The translations under genes were made by a program, and so were the position numbers. Below, one piece after another: positions 1-5,768 of a stretch of 7,930 nt of DNA. Origin of the DNA: an uncultured Dokdonia sp. (GTDB lineage Bacteria > Bacteroidota > Bacteroidia > Flavobacteriales > Flavobacteriaceae). Numbering within the stretch: position 1 is the first letter of the stretch; every line of letters starts with the position of its first letter. The stretch lies in NCBI GenBank assembly GCA_937124495.1, contig CAKZKZ010000485.1, positions 1-7,930 of the forward strand, written 5' to 3'. Under the pieces are notes generated by a model. The model was not told the origin of the DNA, did no database searches, and saw only the letters and a program-made list of their open reading frames with translations.

Positions 1-1
1 T

Positions 2-1075
2 GAAAACTTAGAACCTGGAGATTATGTTGTAATTGTTCAAGATGAATTAGGGTGTTTCTTAACCCTAGACTTTACATTGATCGATCCAGAAGCAGTTTTA
101 CTTGGCATCGTTGCAGATTCTATATTTCCGGAACAGTGTTCTGGAGAGCAAGACGGTTCATTTATTGTAGACATTTCAGGAGGATCACTTCCATATTCTG
201 TAAGTCTTGACAATGAAAATGGTCCTTACACTACAGGAGAGGCTATGCAAACTGTATTTACGTTTGACAATCTCTCAGGAGGAGATCACATAGTTTATAT
301 TCGGGATAATCAGGGATGTGAATCTATTTGGAATATATCGTTTCCAGAATCTGTAATCCTTAATCCATTAGTTGACGTTGAACTTCTATGCCTTGAGAAC
401 GTTCCAAGTAATGTTGTTACAGTAACGGTAGACGAGAGTTTAACAGATCTTACACTTTTGGAGTACTCGTTAAATGGCGGTCCTTATCAAAGTAGCAATG
501 TGTTTACCAATATTCCTCCAAGTGTGGGGAATTATATTTTGGTTAGGCATGCTAATGGGTGTATCCAGAGTACAGATTTCTTTGATATTGATCTGATAAA
601 TCCTTTAACACTTTGTGTTGAGGAGGGGAACTCTCATGAAATCATAGCCATTACAGCAGGAGGTTTTGGTGATTATGAGTATACATTTAATGATGTATCC
701 ACAGGTAGTGAGAATGTATTTATTATTTCTGAAACAGGTACATATCAGGTGACCGTAACGGATGAAGCCGGATGTATAGCTATGGCAGAAATTTTTATTG
801 AATTTGTTGATGTATGTATCCCAAATTATTTTACCCCGAATAATGATGGAGTAGCAGATACTTGGGCTCCAGGATGTGTAGACAGGTATCCAAATCTTAG
901 AACCAAAATATTTGATCGCTATGGACGTGTGGTTGCATTTATACGTCCTGGTTATACTTGGAATGGACAATATGATGGCAAAGACTTGCCATCTGGCGAT
1001 TATTGGTATGTAGTAACTCTGGGTGTTTCAGAGAATGATCGAGAATTTGTTGGTCACTTTACGCTGTATAGATAA
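2..1075 (+). CDS. T9SS type B cargo: SprB-like repeat protein with gliding-motility-associated C-terminal domain (5' truncated)
   Basis: The frame is open from base 2 to the TAA at 1073-1075, so the gene starts outside the window; 357 residues are visible. ATG 77 is internal, since residues before it (ENLEPGDYVVIVQDELGC) continue the repeat pattern. The visible part has at least two SprB-like Ig-fold repeats, with hallmarks such as ISGGSLPYSVSLDN, LSGGDHIVYIRDNQGC and GTYQVTVTDEAGC. The last 86 residues form a CHU_C/TIGR04131-type domain: CIPNYFTPNNDG, then KIFDRYGR, YTWNGQYDGKDLPSGDYWY and a final HFTLYR. In known systems this domain directs export by the type IX secretion system and surface attachment or release. 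The PorP/SprF-family gene 27 bp downstream fits the usual cargo-partner pair. Repeat proteins of this kind are often adhesins, but the specific role is unknown. The family call is secure; the function is inferred. Confidence 0.9.
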   Translation, partial: ENLEPGDYVVIVQDELGCFLTLDFTLIDPEAVLLGIVADSIFPEQCSGEQDGSFIVDISGGSLPYSVSLDNENGPYTTGEAMQTVFTFDNLSGGDHIVYIRDNQGCESIWNISFPESVILNPLVDVELLCLENVPSNVVTVTVDESLTDLTLLEYSLNGGPYQSSNVFTNIPPSVGNYILVRHANGCIQSTDFFDIDLINPLTLCVEEGNSHEIIAITAGGFGDYEYTFNDVSTGSENVFIISETGTYQVTVTDEAGCIAMAEIFIEFVDVCIPNYFTPNNDGVADTWAPGCVDRYPNLRTKIFDRYGRVVAFIRPGYTWNGQYDGKDLPSGDYWYVVTLGVSENDREFVGHFTLYR

Positions 1076-1102
1076 TACAGAAGTAACATAAAAACTTAAC
1101 CT

Positions 1103-2098
1103 ATGAAGACGTTAATAAAATACATCCTTTATGTACTATTTCTATGTAGTACTACACAAGGTATTACTCAGGAACTTAACTTACCTGTTTTTAGTCAATA
1201 CCTAGCAGATAGTAATTTTGTAGTTGCACCTACATTTGCTGGTATAGGTGATAATTTTCGTATACGCCTCAATGCGCTCACACAATGGGTAGGTATTGCT
1301 AATGCGCCAGACAACCAAGCACTTTATGCAGATATGCGTTTTGCAGATCGATCTGGTTTAGGGCTGTCATTATACAATGATAGAAACGGAAATACTCGTC
1401 AACAAGGATTTAAACTATCATTCGCACATCATCTCACGCTTGATTATAAGACAGAGCAGTATCTTTCTTTCGGCTTATCATTGAATACGAATAGCTTCAG
1501 TATTGATATACAAAACTTTTCTCCTACTATAGATATGCCATTTATAGATCCATTTGTTACAGATAATCGTGCTGTAACAAATTTAAACTTTGATGTGGGG
1601 GCTTTATATCGCTTCAGAGAGATTTTTGTTAGTGTAAATGCCAATAACATTCTCCCAAAGGAAGTTGACAATTTTTCTGGTTTTGAACCTAATTTGTTGT
1701 TTAATTTACAAGTCTATTCAGGCTACACTTATAAAACTAACAATTACTCACAGTGGGAACCATCTATATTTTATCAACGATATATGAGTGACGGTAGATC
1801 GAGTACAGATATTAATATAAAGTACCGTAAGTATAATAGAAGAAATGATTATTACTGGGCGGGAGCTACATATCGCTTCCTTAATGATCAAGTTGGAAAT
1901 CCATTAGGGATAGGCCCAATGGTAGGTGTAAAAAGATCAATTTTCTTTGTGTCGTATGCCTATCAAATTACACTTAATGAGTTAATAACTTTAAATTCTG
2001 GAACACATTCTATTACAATAGGTTTTGACTTTCTTCAAGGCAAAGGTACTTGCCCTTGTACAGCGACTAATGAAGGAGCTAAAACCTGGGCATATTAG
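1103..2098 (+). CDS. PorP/SprF family type IX secretion system outer-membrane protein
   Basis: This 331-residue protein has an N-terminal signal peptide (about residues 1-22, ending near TTQGITQ) followed by a beta-barrel-like sequence. The start of the mature part, LPVFSQYLADSNFVVAPTFAG, is the PorP/SprF family signature (pattern P.FSQY...N.ominus-like), followed by R...R.QW and a section on GLGLSLYNDRNG. Length agrees with the family (about 300-350 residues). SprF is known to be needed for surface delivery of SprB in Flavobacterium johnsoniae, and paralogues usually sit just downstream of a type B C-terminal-domain cargo, as here. The 27-bp gap suggests co-transcription with that cargo. The ATG follows AAAACTTAACCT, with no Shine-Dalgarno, which is normal for the phylum. 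The short Cys-containing tail (KGTCPCTATNEG) after the last predicted strand is slightly unusual. I would not assign it as SprF or PorP itself. Confidence 0.9.
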   Translation: MKTLIKYILYVLFLCSTTQGITQELNLPVFSQYLADSNFVVAPTFAGIGDNFRIRLNALTQWVGIANAPDNQALYADMRFADRSGLGLSLYNDRNGNTRQQGFKLSFAHHLTLDYKTEQYLSFGLSLNTNSFSIDIQNFSPTIDMPFIDPFVTDNRAVTNLNFDVGALYRFREIFVSVNANNILPKEVDNFSGFEPNLLFNLQVYSGYTYKTNNYSQWEPSIFYQRYMSDGRSSTDINIKYRKYNRRNDYYWAGATYRFLNDQVGNPLGIGPMVGVKRSIFFVSYAYQITLNELITLNSGTHSITIGFDFLQGKGTCPCTATNEGAKTWAY

Positions 2099-2136
2099 AA
2101 TAATAAGTGAGGTTAACTAACTAACTATATAATTCG

Positions 2137-2172
2137 GGTTCTATTTTATACTCAAAATAGAACCTTTTATTT
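2137..2172 (+). terminator. Rho-independent terminator after the PorP/SprF gene
   Basis: Perfect 11-bp arms GGTTCTATTTT (2137-2147) and AAAATAGAACC (2154-2164) enclose a 6-nt loop and are followed by TTTTATTT. It lies 38 bp after the stop codon and would end the cargo/PorP-SprF transcript. Confidence 0.85.
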
Positions 2173-2410
2173 AGTTGATCTAATTTCTTTGTATACAACT
2201 CTTTAGTTTTTTGTCCTTAGCGTATGTTTTAGAAGACTTATTATGTTACCGTAGTAAAGTTTGTCTAACAAGTTAGTTCTGAGCTGCTGTGGCGTCCTAA
2301 AACTTAAAGAAGATACTTTTAACAAATTGCTCTATGTTCGATTTTCAATTTTTTCTTTAAATATGAACAATACTAATGATAACATTGAGTCAATAAGATC
2401 AAGCAAAAAA

Positions 2411-2445
2411 ATAATGTGTAACTATAATTTATAGTTACACATTAT
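2411..2445 (-). terminator. 35-bp palindrome, probable minus-strand terminator
   Basis: Two perfect 17-bp arms, ATAATGTGTAACTATAA and its complement, flank a single central T. Read on the minus strand the hairpin is followed by TTTTTTGC, as in an intrinsic terminator; on the plus strand the tail is GTTGA, so it would act only leftward. It would end the transcript of the minus-strand gene that stops at 2576, leaving a 3' UTR of about 130 nt. The stem is AT-rich, so strength is uncertain; a palindromic protein-binding site is an alternative. Confidence 0.55.
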
Positions 2446-2486
2446 GTTGAGGTAGTACATATAGAATGTGATTAGATAGTGTTTTT

Positions 2487-2552
2487 TACGCTTTAACGTT
2501 TCACTCTCCCGATGGTCGTGAATCTCGCAAGCTCGATTTCGCGAAAGCGTAC
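2487..2552. repeat. REP-like inverted-repeat element with TTTCGCGAAAGCGTAC motif
   Basis: TACGCTTT at 2487-2494 and AAAGCGTA at 2544-2551 are exact inverted repeats bounding about 65 nt that are visibly richer in G+C than the surroundings. The right end holds the palindrome TTTCGCGAAA (2537-2546) inside TTTCGCGAAAGCGTAC (2537-2552). A 15-of-16 match lies in opposite orientation at 6095-6110. I recall similar GCTTTCGCGAAAGC palindromes as abundant intergenic repeats in some marine flavobacteria, but could not check that here. The function is unknown. Confidence 0.5.
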
Positions 2553-2575
2553 TAATCCGACAACGATCAAAACTC

Positions 2576-3706
2576 TTAATTACTACTTAATGCAATTCCT
2601 TCGTTCTTTTTTATCAGTGGTAGTAAATCTTCGTGTTGCTTAAAATTTGTTGTGATAAGGTCATTTATAAGTGTATAGCTATTTGATGATTTAATACAAG
2701 CTGATAGCGCATATTGTAAAATATTATCCTTATCACCTATTTGCAGGTATAACCTAATCATTGTTAGATCATAGGTATTTGAAATATCGAGACCTTTTCT
2801 CTCTGCACGTTCTTTAATATCTTTGAGTATATCAATAAAATCTTTGGCTTTTCCTTTGTAGCCCTTTTCAAAATCATAATCTTCTACTTGCTCTGCAATA
2901 AAATCGAAAGCTTTTTGAAGTTTTTGTTCCTTTACGTCTTTTTGGGAAGGTAATTCTAACACCTCCTCATACGTAGATTTGTAAGATAACTCATTATTAA
3001 AATATCTCTTATATAGCCAGATACCGTCTTCTGGGTTTTGCATATCCCAATCTATGTTAGTTCTGAATACGGTTTCATCTGCCCCAGCTTTTGGGAATAT
3101 ATTTATCGTAAGACGATTGTCCTTAGAGTCTAGTTGTAAGGCATTGTAGTACTTCTCTGTAACTTCAGAGCTTAATAGACTTATAGATCTTACGGTTGCA
3201 GAAATAGCCATGACTTGATCCTTACCGTTAAAGGCCATAAATGCTGGAGAACCATCATGTATGATACCCTTCACACTCATCTCACCTAATGTTTTATCAC
3301 CATCATATTTTTCCCAACCATGAGTAGCGCTGAAGGCGACTTCAATTTTTGTTTTTTTATTTTCTTTTGAAATTCGAAAAGCTGGGTAGATAACAGTCCC
3401 ATTAACATAGTTTTTAAATGTGTGGATGGTTTTTCGAGTTCCAGTCTCAACATCTTGTTGATATTCTACACCACTTTTTTGACCACCTATGTATTCAGCA
3501 TAACTTGTTGAGGTTCCTTTAGGATTATTGATGTAATTTATACCGAGGCCTAGTTTTTCTCCATTTTCATAATGGCCTATAAAAACACCATTTTTTATTT
3601 CTGATCGAGATAGACCTACTTCGCAACCTCCATTTAGACATTGAGAGTACGAACTTGACATTGTACACAGCCAGATGGCTGTGATACCTAGTAACTTTAA
3701 TTTCAT
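2576..3706 (-). CDS. Secreted protein of unknown function with MORN-like N-terminal repeats
   Basis: I chose the ATG at 3704-3706, giving 376 residues, over a TTG at 3731-3733, because the ATG starts directly with a good signal peptide: basic MKLKLL, a hydrophobic core, and likely cleavage near SSSYSQ (about residue 22). The mature protein starts with a CLNGGC cysteine pair. Residues about 40-110 carry degenerate MORN-like units (GVFIGHYENGEKLGLG, YAEYIGGQKSG, FKNYVNGTVIYPAF). A middle section looks beta-rich, and about residues 250-376 look alpha-helical and charged, perhaps TPR-like (QKLQKAFDFIAEQVEDYDF, LTMIRLYLQIGDKDNILQYA). It lacks a lipobox and a recognisable T9SS C-terminal signal, so it is probably periplasmic. 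It is transcribed alone. I do not recognise the family, and the function is unknown. Confidence 0.85.
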   Translation of the reverse strand: MKLKLLGITAIWLCTMSSSYSQCLNGGCEVGLSRSEIKNGVFIGHYENGEKLGLGINYINNPKGTSTSYAEYIGGQKSGVEYQQDVETGTRKTIHTFKNYVNGTVIYPAFRISKENKKTKIEVAFSATHGWEKYDGDKTLGEMSVKGIIHDGSPAFMAFNGKDQVMAISATVRSISLLSSEVTEKYYNALQLDSKDNRLTINIFPKAGADETVFRTNIDWDMQNPEDGIWLYKRYFNNELSYKSTYEEVLELPSQKDVKEQKLQKAFDFIAEQVEDYDFEKGYKGKAKDFIDILKDIKERAERKGLDISNTYDLTMIRLYLQIGDKDNILQYALSACIKSSNSYTLINDLITTNFKQHEDLLPLIKKNEGIALSSN

Positions 3707-3940
3707 AATTTGATGATTTGGGGGGTTAATCAAATAATGCGATCACATTGCTGTAAATCAGTACGTTTGTATCACTACAATTAAGTAAAAAAAAACATAT
3801 TTTCCTAATAGAATGCAGGCTTCTTGACTACTTAATAGACTATATGCATCACTAGTCACGTCTGTTAAATCCTGTGATTGCTTGTTATGAGTACATTAAG
3901 ATGATTTTTTTGTTTTTCTGAAAATAAATATTCTTTTTGG

Positions 3941-3955
3941 TTATACGGCGTATAA
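3941..3955. repeat. Short inverted repeat TTATAC-GGC-GTATAA
   Basis: Perfect 6-bp arms surround a 3-nt centre, an operator-like size. It is about 235 bp upstream of the minus-strand gene start and 55 bp before the promoter motif at 4010. No regulator can be named, and chance occurrence in AT-rich DNA is possible. Confidence 0.3.
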
Positions 3956-3984
3956 AAATGCTTTACGAAGAAATACGCAGGAAT

Positions 3985-4008
3985 ATTTGTAATATATTAC
4001 TTACAAAT
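3985..4008. repeat. Nested palindromes just upstream of a promoter motif
   Basis: ATTTGTAA (3985-3992) and TTACAAAT (4001-4008) are perfect 8-bp inverted arms. Within them GTAATATATTAC (3989-4000) is a perfect 12-bp palindrome. The block ends 1 nt before the -33-like TTG at 4010, where a regulator would be expected to bind. A regulatory role is inference. Confidence 0.35.
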
Positions 4009-4009
4009 C

Positions 4010-4038
4010 TTGTTGTCAAAAGCTTTAGATTACTTTTG
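4010..4038 (+). promoter_or_regulatory. Candidate Bacteroidota housekeeping promoter
   Basis: TTG at 4010-4012, an 18-nt spacer, and TACTTTTG at 4031-4038 match the known phylum consensus of a -33 TTG/TTTG, about 17-23 nt, then -7 TAnnTTTG. Transcription would start near 4044. A second isolated TAnnTTTG match (TACGTTTG, 4073-4080) has no suitably spaced TTG. No gene begins for more than 600 bp downstream, so it would drive a non-coding transcript or a long leader. Confidence 0.35.
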
Positions 4039-4044
4039 AAAAAT

Positions 4045-4258
4045 AATTTTCTATCTCTATAGATTGTATAATTACGTTTGGTAGTTTGCAATTTAGCCTT
4101 TTAGTTATTTGCACGACTTAGGACTCTACAGGGATGATTTAAGTCCTTTGATTATTTTTCTAAAAATTAAACATTTGTACATCAATGATTTTAGAGTCTA
4201 TTGTAAATGTATTATAAAAAATAAAATCCCAGAGTCCGGAACTCTGAGATTTATTTTT
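4045..4258 (+). ncRNA. Candidate structured small RNA or leader RNA
   Basis: The interval runs from the expected start of the promoter at 4010-4038 to the T-run of the hairpin at 4224-4252, about 210 nt without an open frame. It can form several stems: AGGACT/AGTCCT (4120-4125 with 4142-4147), GACTCTA/TAGAGTC (4122-4128 with 4192-4198), and ACATTT/AAATGT (4171-4176 with 4205-4210). GGACTCT at 4121-4127 can also pair with AGAGTCC (4231-4237), the left arm of the terminator, so the pairings are mutually exclusive. I recognise no RNA family. The boundaries are inferred, and the pairings could be chance. Confidence 0.25.
4224..4258 (+). terminator. Rho-independent terminator in the long intergenic region
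   Basis: AAATCCCAGAGT (4224-4235) and ACTCTGAGATTT (4241-4252) pair over 12 positions with one mismatch, around the loop CCGGA, and are followed by ATTTTTT. It faces plus-strand transcription although no gene lies immediately upstream, which supports a non-coding transcript ending here. Confidence 0.7.
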
Positions 4259-4428
4259 TAATTGTTTGATAATCAAATAATTAACTTAAGCTGTAATTAC
4301 ATTTATTGACATGTTATTACATCTAGTAGCATCGGAAACCCTACGTTCGAGCAATTTATTTTATATAATAGTATTTCAACGTAGTGCTTAATTGAAATCC
4401 TACCTATATAATGTATAATTCATTCAAT

Positions 4429-4453
4429 ATAGGTTTGAATCCTATCGGGGTCA
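4429..4453 (+). pseudogene. tRNA 3'-end fragment (T-arm plus acceptor 3' strand), candidate att site
   Basis: ATAGG-TTTGAAT-CCTAT (4429-4445) has the exact geometry of a tRNA T-arm: a 5-bp stem and a 7-nt loop that differs from the usual TTCGAAT by one base. It is followed by seven acceptor-like bases CGGGGTC (4446-4452) and a discriminator A. No matching GACCCCG/GGCCCCG 5' strand, D-arm or anticodon arm exists in the preceding 100 bases, so this is not a complete tRNA. Partial tRNA 3' ends are the usual scar of tyrosine-integrase insertion into tRNA genes. In that case the element would lie, or have lain, to the left. The amino acid identity cannot be fixed. Confidence 0.45.
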
Positions 4454-4463
4454 CGAATACGTT

Positions 4464-4501
4464 ATAAACCCTTTAAAACACTAGTGTTTTAAAGGGTTTA
4501 T
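4464..4501 (+). terminator. 38-bp perfect palindrome, terminator-like
   Basis: The half-site ATAAACCCTTTAAAACACT is followed immediately by its exact complement, centred on ACTAGT. The hairpin starts 10 nt after the tRNA-like 3' end, where a tRNA's own terminator would sit, and is followed by TGGTTTTAT, a weak T-tract. It probably acts as a terminator, perhaps in both directions. Confidence 0.5.
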
Positions 4502-4694
4502 TGGTTTTATCCTCAAAATTAAGATTTTACTATAAGTTGTTTGTAACTAATGAGTTAAAGGTTTGAACTTTTCTGGCATTTTGATAATCTAATATTCAAA
4601 TAAAATAATAGACTAAATATTTCATTAAATATGGGCTTAAACACACTTTTGGTATAGGGAGCACAATTTTATATATTTAACAACTTAACCTAAC

Positions 4695-4708
4695 CTCCGA
4701 AGGAGTTT
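4695..4708 (+). promoter_or_regulatory. Shine-Dalgarno of the sigma gene inside a mini-hairpin
   Basis: AAGGAG (4700-4705) stands 3 nt before the ATG at 4709, a rare strong Shine-Dalgarno for this phylum, and supports that start. CTCC (4695-4698) can pair with GGAG (4702-4705) around a GAA loop, which would mask the site. The stem is only 4 bp, so regulation is speculative. Confidence 0.45.
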
Positions 4709-5344
4709 ATGACACTAAAAAAAAGGAACACACTTGTCTTATTTAGCAGTCTCTCAGACAATACTAACAAAGAAAAAACACCACTCACTGATGATGAATT
4801 AGTGAGACAAATATTAGATACAAACAATTCTGCACTGTTTGGTAAACTTTATGATAGATACAGTAAAAAAATTTATAATAAGTGCTACAGCTTTGCAGAA
4901 GATGCAGACGAGGCGCAAGACTTAATGCAAGATGTCTTTTTAAAGCTTTTTACAAAATTAGATACTTATAAAGGCAGGTCTAAATTTTCGACCTGGCTAT
5001 ACAGTTTTACGTATAATTTTTTAGTAAACTATAAAAAGAGAGATGCGCCTAAGAAACTAGGCGAACGATGGGAACGATTAAACAATAAGGATACGCATCT
5101 AGCACAGGTAGACGATATTGATGAAGAGGACCTTTTTGAACTTAAAACATCAAATCTTGAAAAAGCCTTAGGAGAACTTGAACCAGCAGATAAAGCCATT
5201 TTGTTATTAAAATATCAAGATGAAGTTCCTGTAAAAGACATACAGAAACTACTTAATATAAGTGAAAGCGCAGTAAAAATGAGGCTTAAGCGAGCCAGAA
5301 TTAAGTTAATAAAAGCACATCAAAAACTACAACGGGATGACTAA
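4709..5344 (+). CDS. ECF-type RNA polymerase sigma factor
   Basis: This 211-residue cytoplasmic sigma-70 family protein should direct RNA polymerase to a specific regulon. Region 2 spans about residues 43-112: DEAQDLMQDVFLKLF (core-binding region 2.2) and FSTWLYSFTYNFLVNYKKR (regions 2.3/2.4, promoter opening and -10 contact). An acidic linker (about 122-148) joins it to region 4 (about 152-206), which has a helix-turn-helix, VKDIQKLLNISESAVKMRLKRAR, for -35 recognition. The roughly 25-residue N-terminal extension is longer than in many ECF factors. Its 3' end overlaps the next small gene by 8 nt, so the two are translationally coupled. No transmembrane anti-sigma factor follows; the small soluble proteins downstream may take that role (inference). 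The DUF2807 protein gene further on is a plausible target or partner. Confidence 0.93.
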   Translation: MTLKKRNTLVLFSSLSDNTNKEKTPLTDDELVRQILDTNNSALFGKLYDRYSKKIYNKCYSFAEDADEAQDLMQDVFLKLFTKLDTYKGRSKFSTWLYSFTYNFLVNYKKRDAPKKLGERWERLNNKDTHLAQVDDIDEEDLFELKTSNLEKALGELEPADKAILLLKYQDEVPVKDIQKLLNISESAVKMRLKRARIKLIKAHQKLQRDD

Positions 5345-5489
5345 GAAAAATCCATTTAAAAAGATTGAACCTGAAGTTTCCTTGCCTGAAGAATTAAAGG
5401 AAGATATTTTACAAGAAATAGAAGAAATCATTGCAGAAAATGAAGATGAGCAAAAGGATGACAATAGTGATAATTCTATAGAAAACTAA
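5337..5489 (+). CDS. Small acidic protein (50 aa), NPFK-motif paralogue 1
   Basis: A 50-codon frame starts at ATG 5337, overlapping the last 8 nt of the sigma gene in another frame, and ends at TAA 5487-5489. The product begins MTKKNPFKKIEPEVSLPEEL and continues with a charged helix-like stretch and an Asp/Glu/Asn-rich tail; I see no signal peptide or membrane segment. Its first 28 residues match those of the 63-residue protein encoded next: NPFK.I, then a Pro-containing spacer, PE.LKE.I...I, with about 15 identities and one gap. That similarity and the overlap with the sigma gene are the main evidence that it is real. The function is unknown; a role in controlling the sigma factor is a guess from position. 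The negative charge could suit protein-protein contact. Confidence 0.7.
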   Translation: MTKKNPFKKIEPEVSLPEELKEDILQEIEEIIAENEDEQKDDNSDNSIEN

Positions 5490-5503
5490 AAAAAATACCA
5501 TCT

Positions 5504-5524
5504 TGGGTGACTTTACCCAGTTTT
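5504..5524 (+). terminator. Small hairpin with T-run between the two small paralogues
   Basis: TGGGT (5504-5508) and ACCCA (5515-5519) enclose a 6-nt loop and are followed by GTTTT. It lies 14 nt after the 50-codon gene and could partially terminate or process the transcript, giving more sigma-factor message than downstream message. The stem is short, so this is a weak call. Confidence 0.35.
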
Positions 5525-5564
5525 AAGTGTCACAATAAAGTAATCGTTAACTTTTAGTGATACT

Positions 5565-5756
5565 ATGGAAAAACAAAATCCCTTTAAGTCTATTGGGACT
5601 CCACCGCAGGATGTCCCCGAGTATCTCAAGGAGAAAATAATGCGCGACATTACTACTGCAAAATCATTAATGGAAATGCCCTCGGCTTTTGCAAGTAAAC
5701 ACAAAGAAGCAATGTCCTCGTTATTCAAGACCAATAAAAAGTTTACTCAAGTTTAG
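5565..5756 (+). CDS. Small conserved-type protein (63 aa), NPFK-motif paralogue 2
   Basis: This 63-residue product begins MEKQNPFKSIGTPPQDVPEY, then LKEKIMRDI and a helix-like section (AKSLMEMPSAFASKHKEAM) with a basic end, FKTNKKFTQV. It has no signal peptide or membrane segment. I recall proteins of this shape (NPFK near the start, VP..LKEKVM..I, then a helical LFT section) as uncharacterised proteins near sigma genes in flavobacteria, but this needs a search. It resembles the 50-residue protein encoded just upstream over its first 29 residues and differs completely afterwards. It sits 75 bp after that gene and 12 bp before the next, consistent with an operon. The function is unknown; it could be a soluble sigma-factor partner (inference). 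Confidence 0.8.
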   Translation: MEKQNPFKSIGTPPQDVPEYLKEKIMRDITTAKSLMEMPSAFASKHKEAMSSLFKTNKKFTQV

Positions 5757-5768
5757 TTTTGTAATTTA

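Larger units (their letters stand above)
2173..2575. other. Intergenic region without a recognised gene
   Basis: These 403 bases separate two convergent genes. I see no open frame of useful length with a plausible start. From 2173 to 2410 I see only AT-rich DNA without clear structure. The right part holds the 35-bp palindrome (2411-2445) and a GC-richer inverted-repeat element (2487-2552), both listed separately. Confidence 0.6.
3707..4708. other. One-kilobase intergenic region, hairpin-rich, no credible gene
   Basis: This lies between the divergent MORN-like gene and the ECF sigma gene. Stops are frequent in all frames, and the best short frame (34 codons from 3958) has no supporting features. 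The visible structure is non-coding: small inverted repeats at 3941-3955 and 3985-4008, a consensus-like promoter (4010-4038), a terminator (4224-4258), an orphan tRNA 3' end (4429-4453) and a 38-bp palindrome (4464-4501). Between 4502 and 4694 I see only AT-rich leader sequence, with no exact TAnnTTTG motif for the sigma gene. No clear promoter for the minus-strand gene was found near 3707-3850 either. Confidence 0.6.

Noticed and set aside
605..970. Minus-strand open frame of 121 codons
   Set aside because: It lies wholly inside the SprB-like repeat gene, has low-complexity composition with no domain, and is explained as a shadow of the plus-strand gene.
1444..1671. Minus-strand open frame of 75 codons
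   Set aside because: It is antisense to the PorP/SprF gene, with no signal or domain.
3731..3733. TTG start for the minus-strand MORN-like gene
   Set aside because: It would place nine residues (MINPPNHQI) before a good signal peptide; the ATG at 3706 starts exactly at the signal peptide.
3958..4062. 34-codon plus-strand frame starting MLYEEIRRN
   Set aside because: It overlaps the palindromes and promoter motif, has no domain or conserved start context, and its length is expected by chance.
4370..4453. Complete tRNA gene ending at 4453
   Set aside because: No acceptor 5' strand complementary to CGGGGTC and no D-arm or anticodon arm are present; ACCTATAT (4402-4409) pairs with ATATAGGT (4427-4434) instead, which is not tRNA geometry.
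5513..5734. Minus-strand open frame of 73 codons
   Set aside because: It is antisense to the 63-codon gene, which has a paralogue upstream and fits the operon; the antisense frame has no support.
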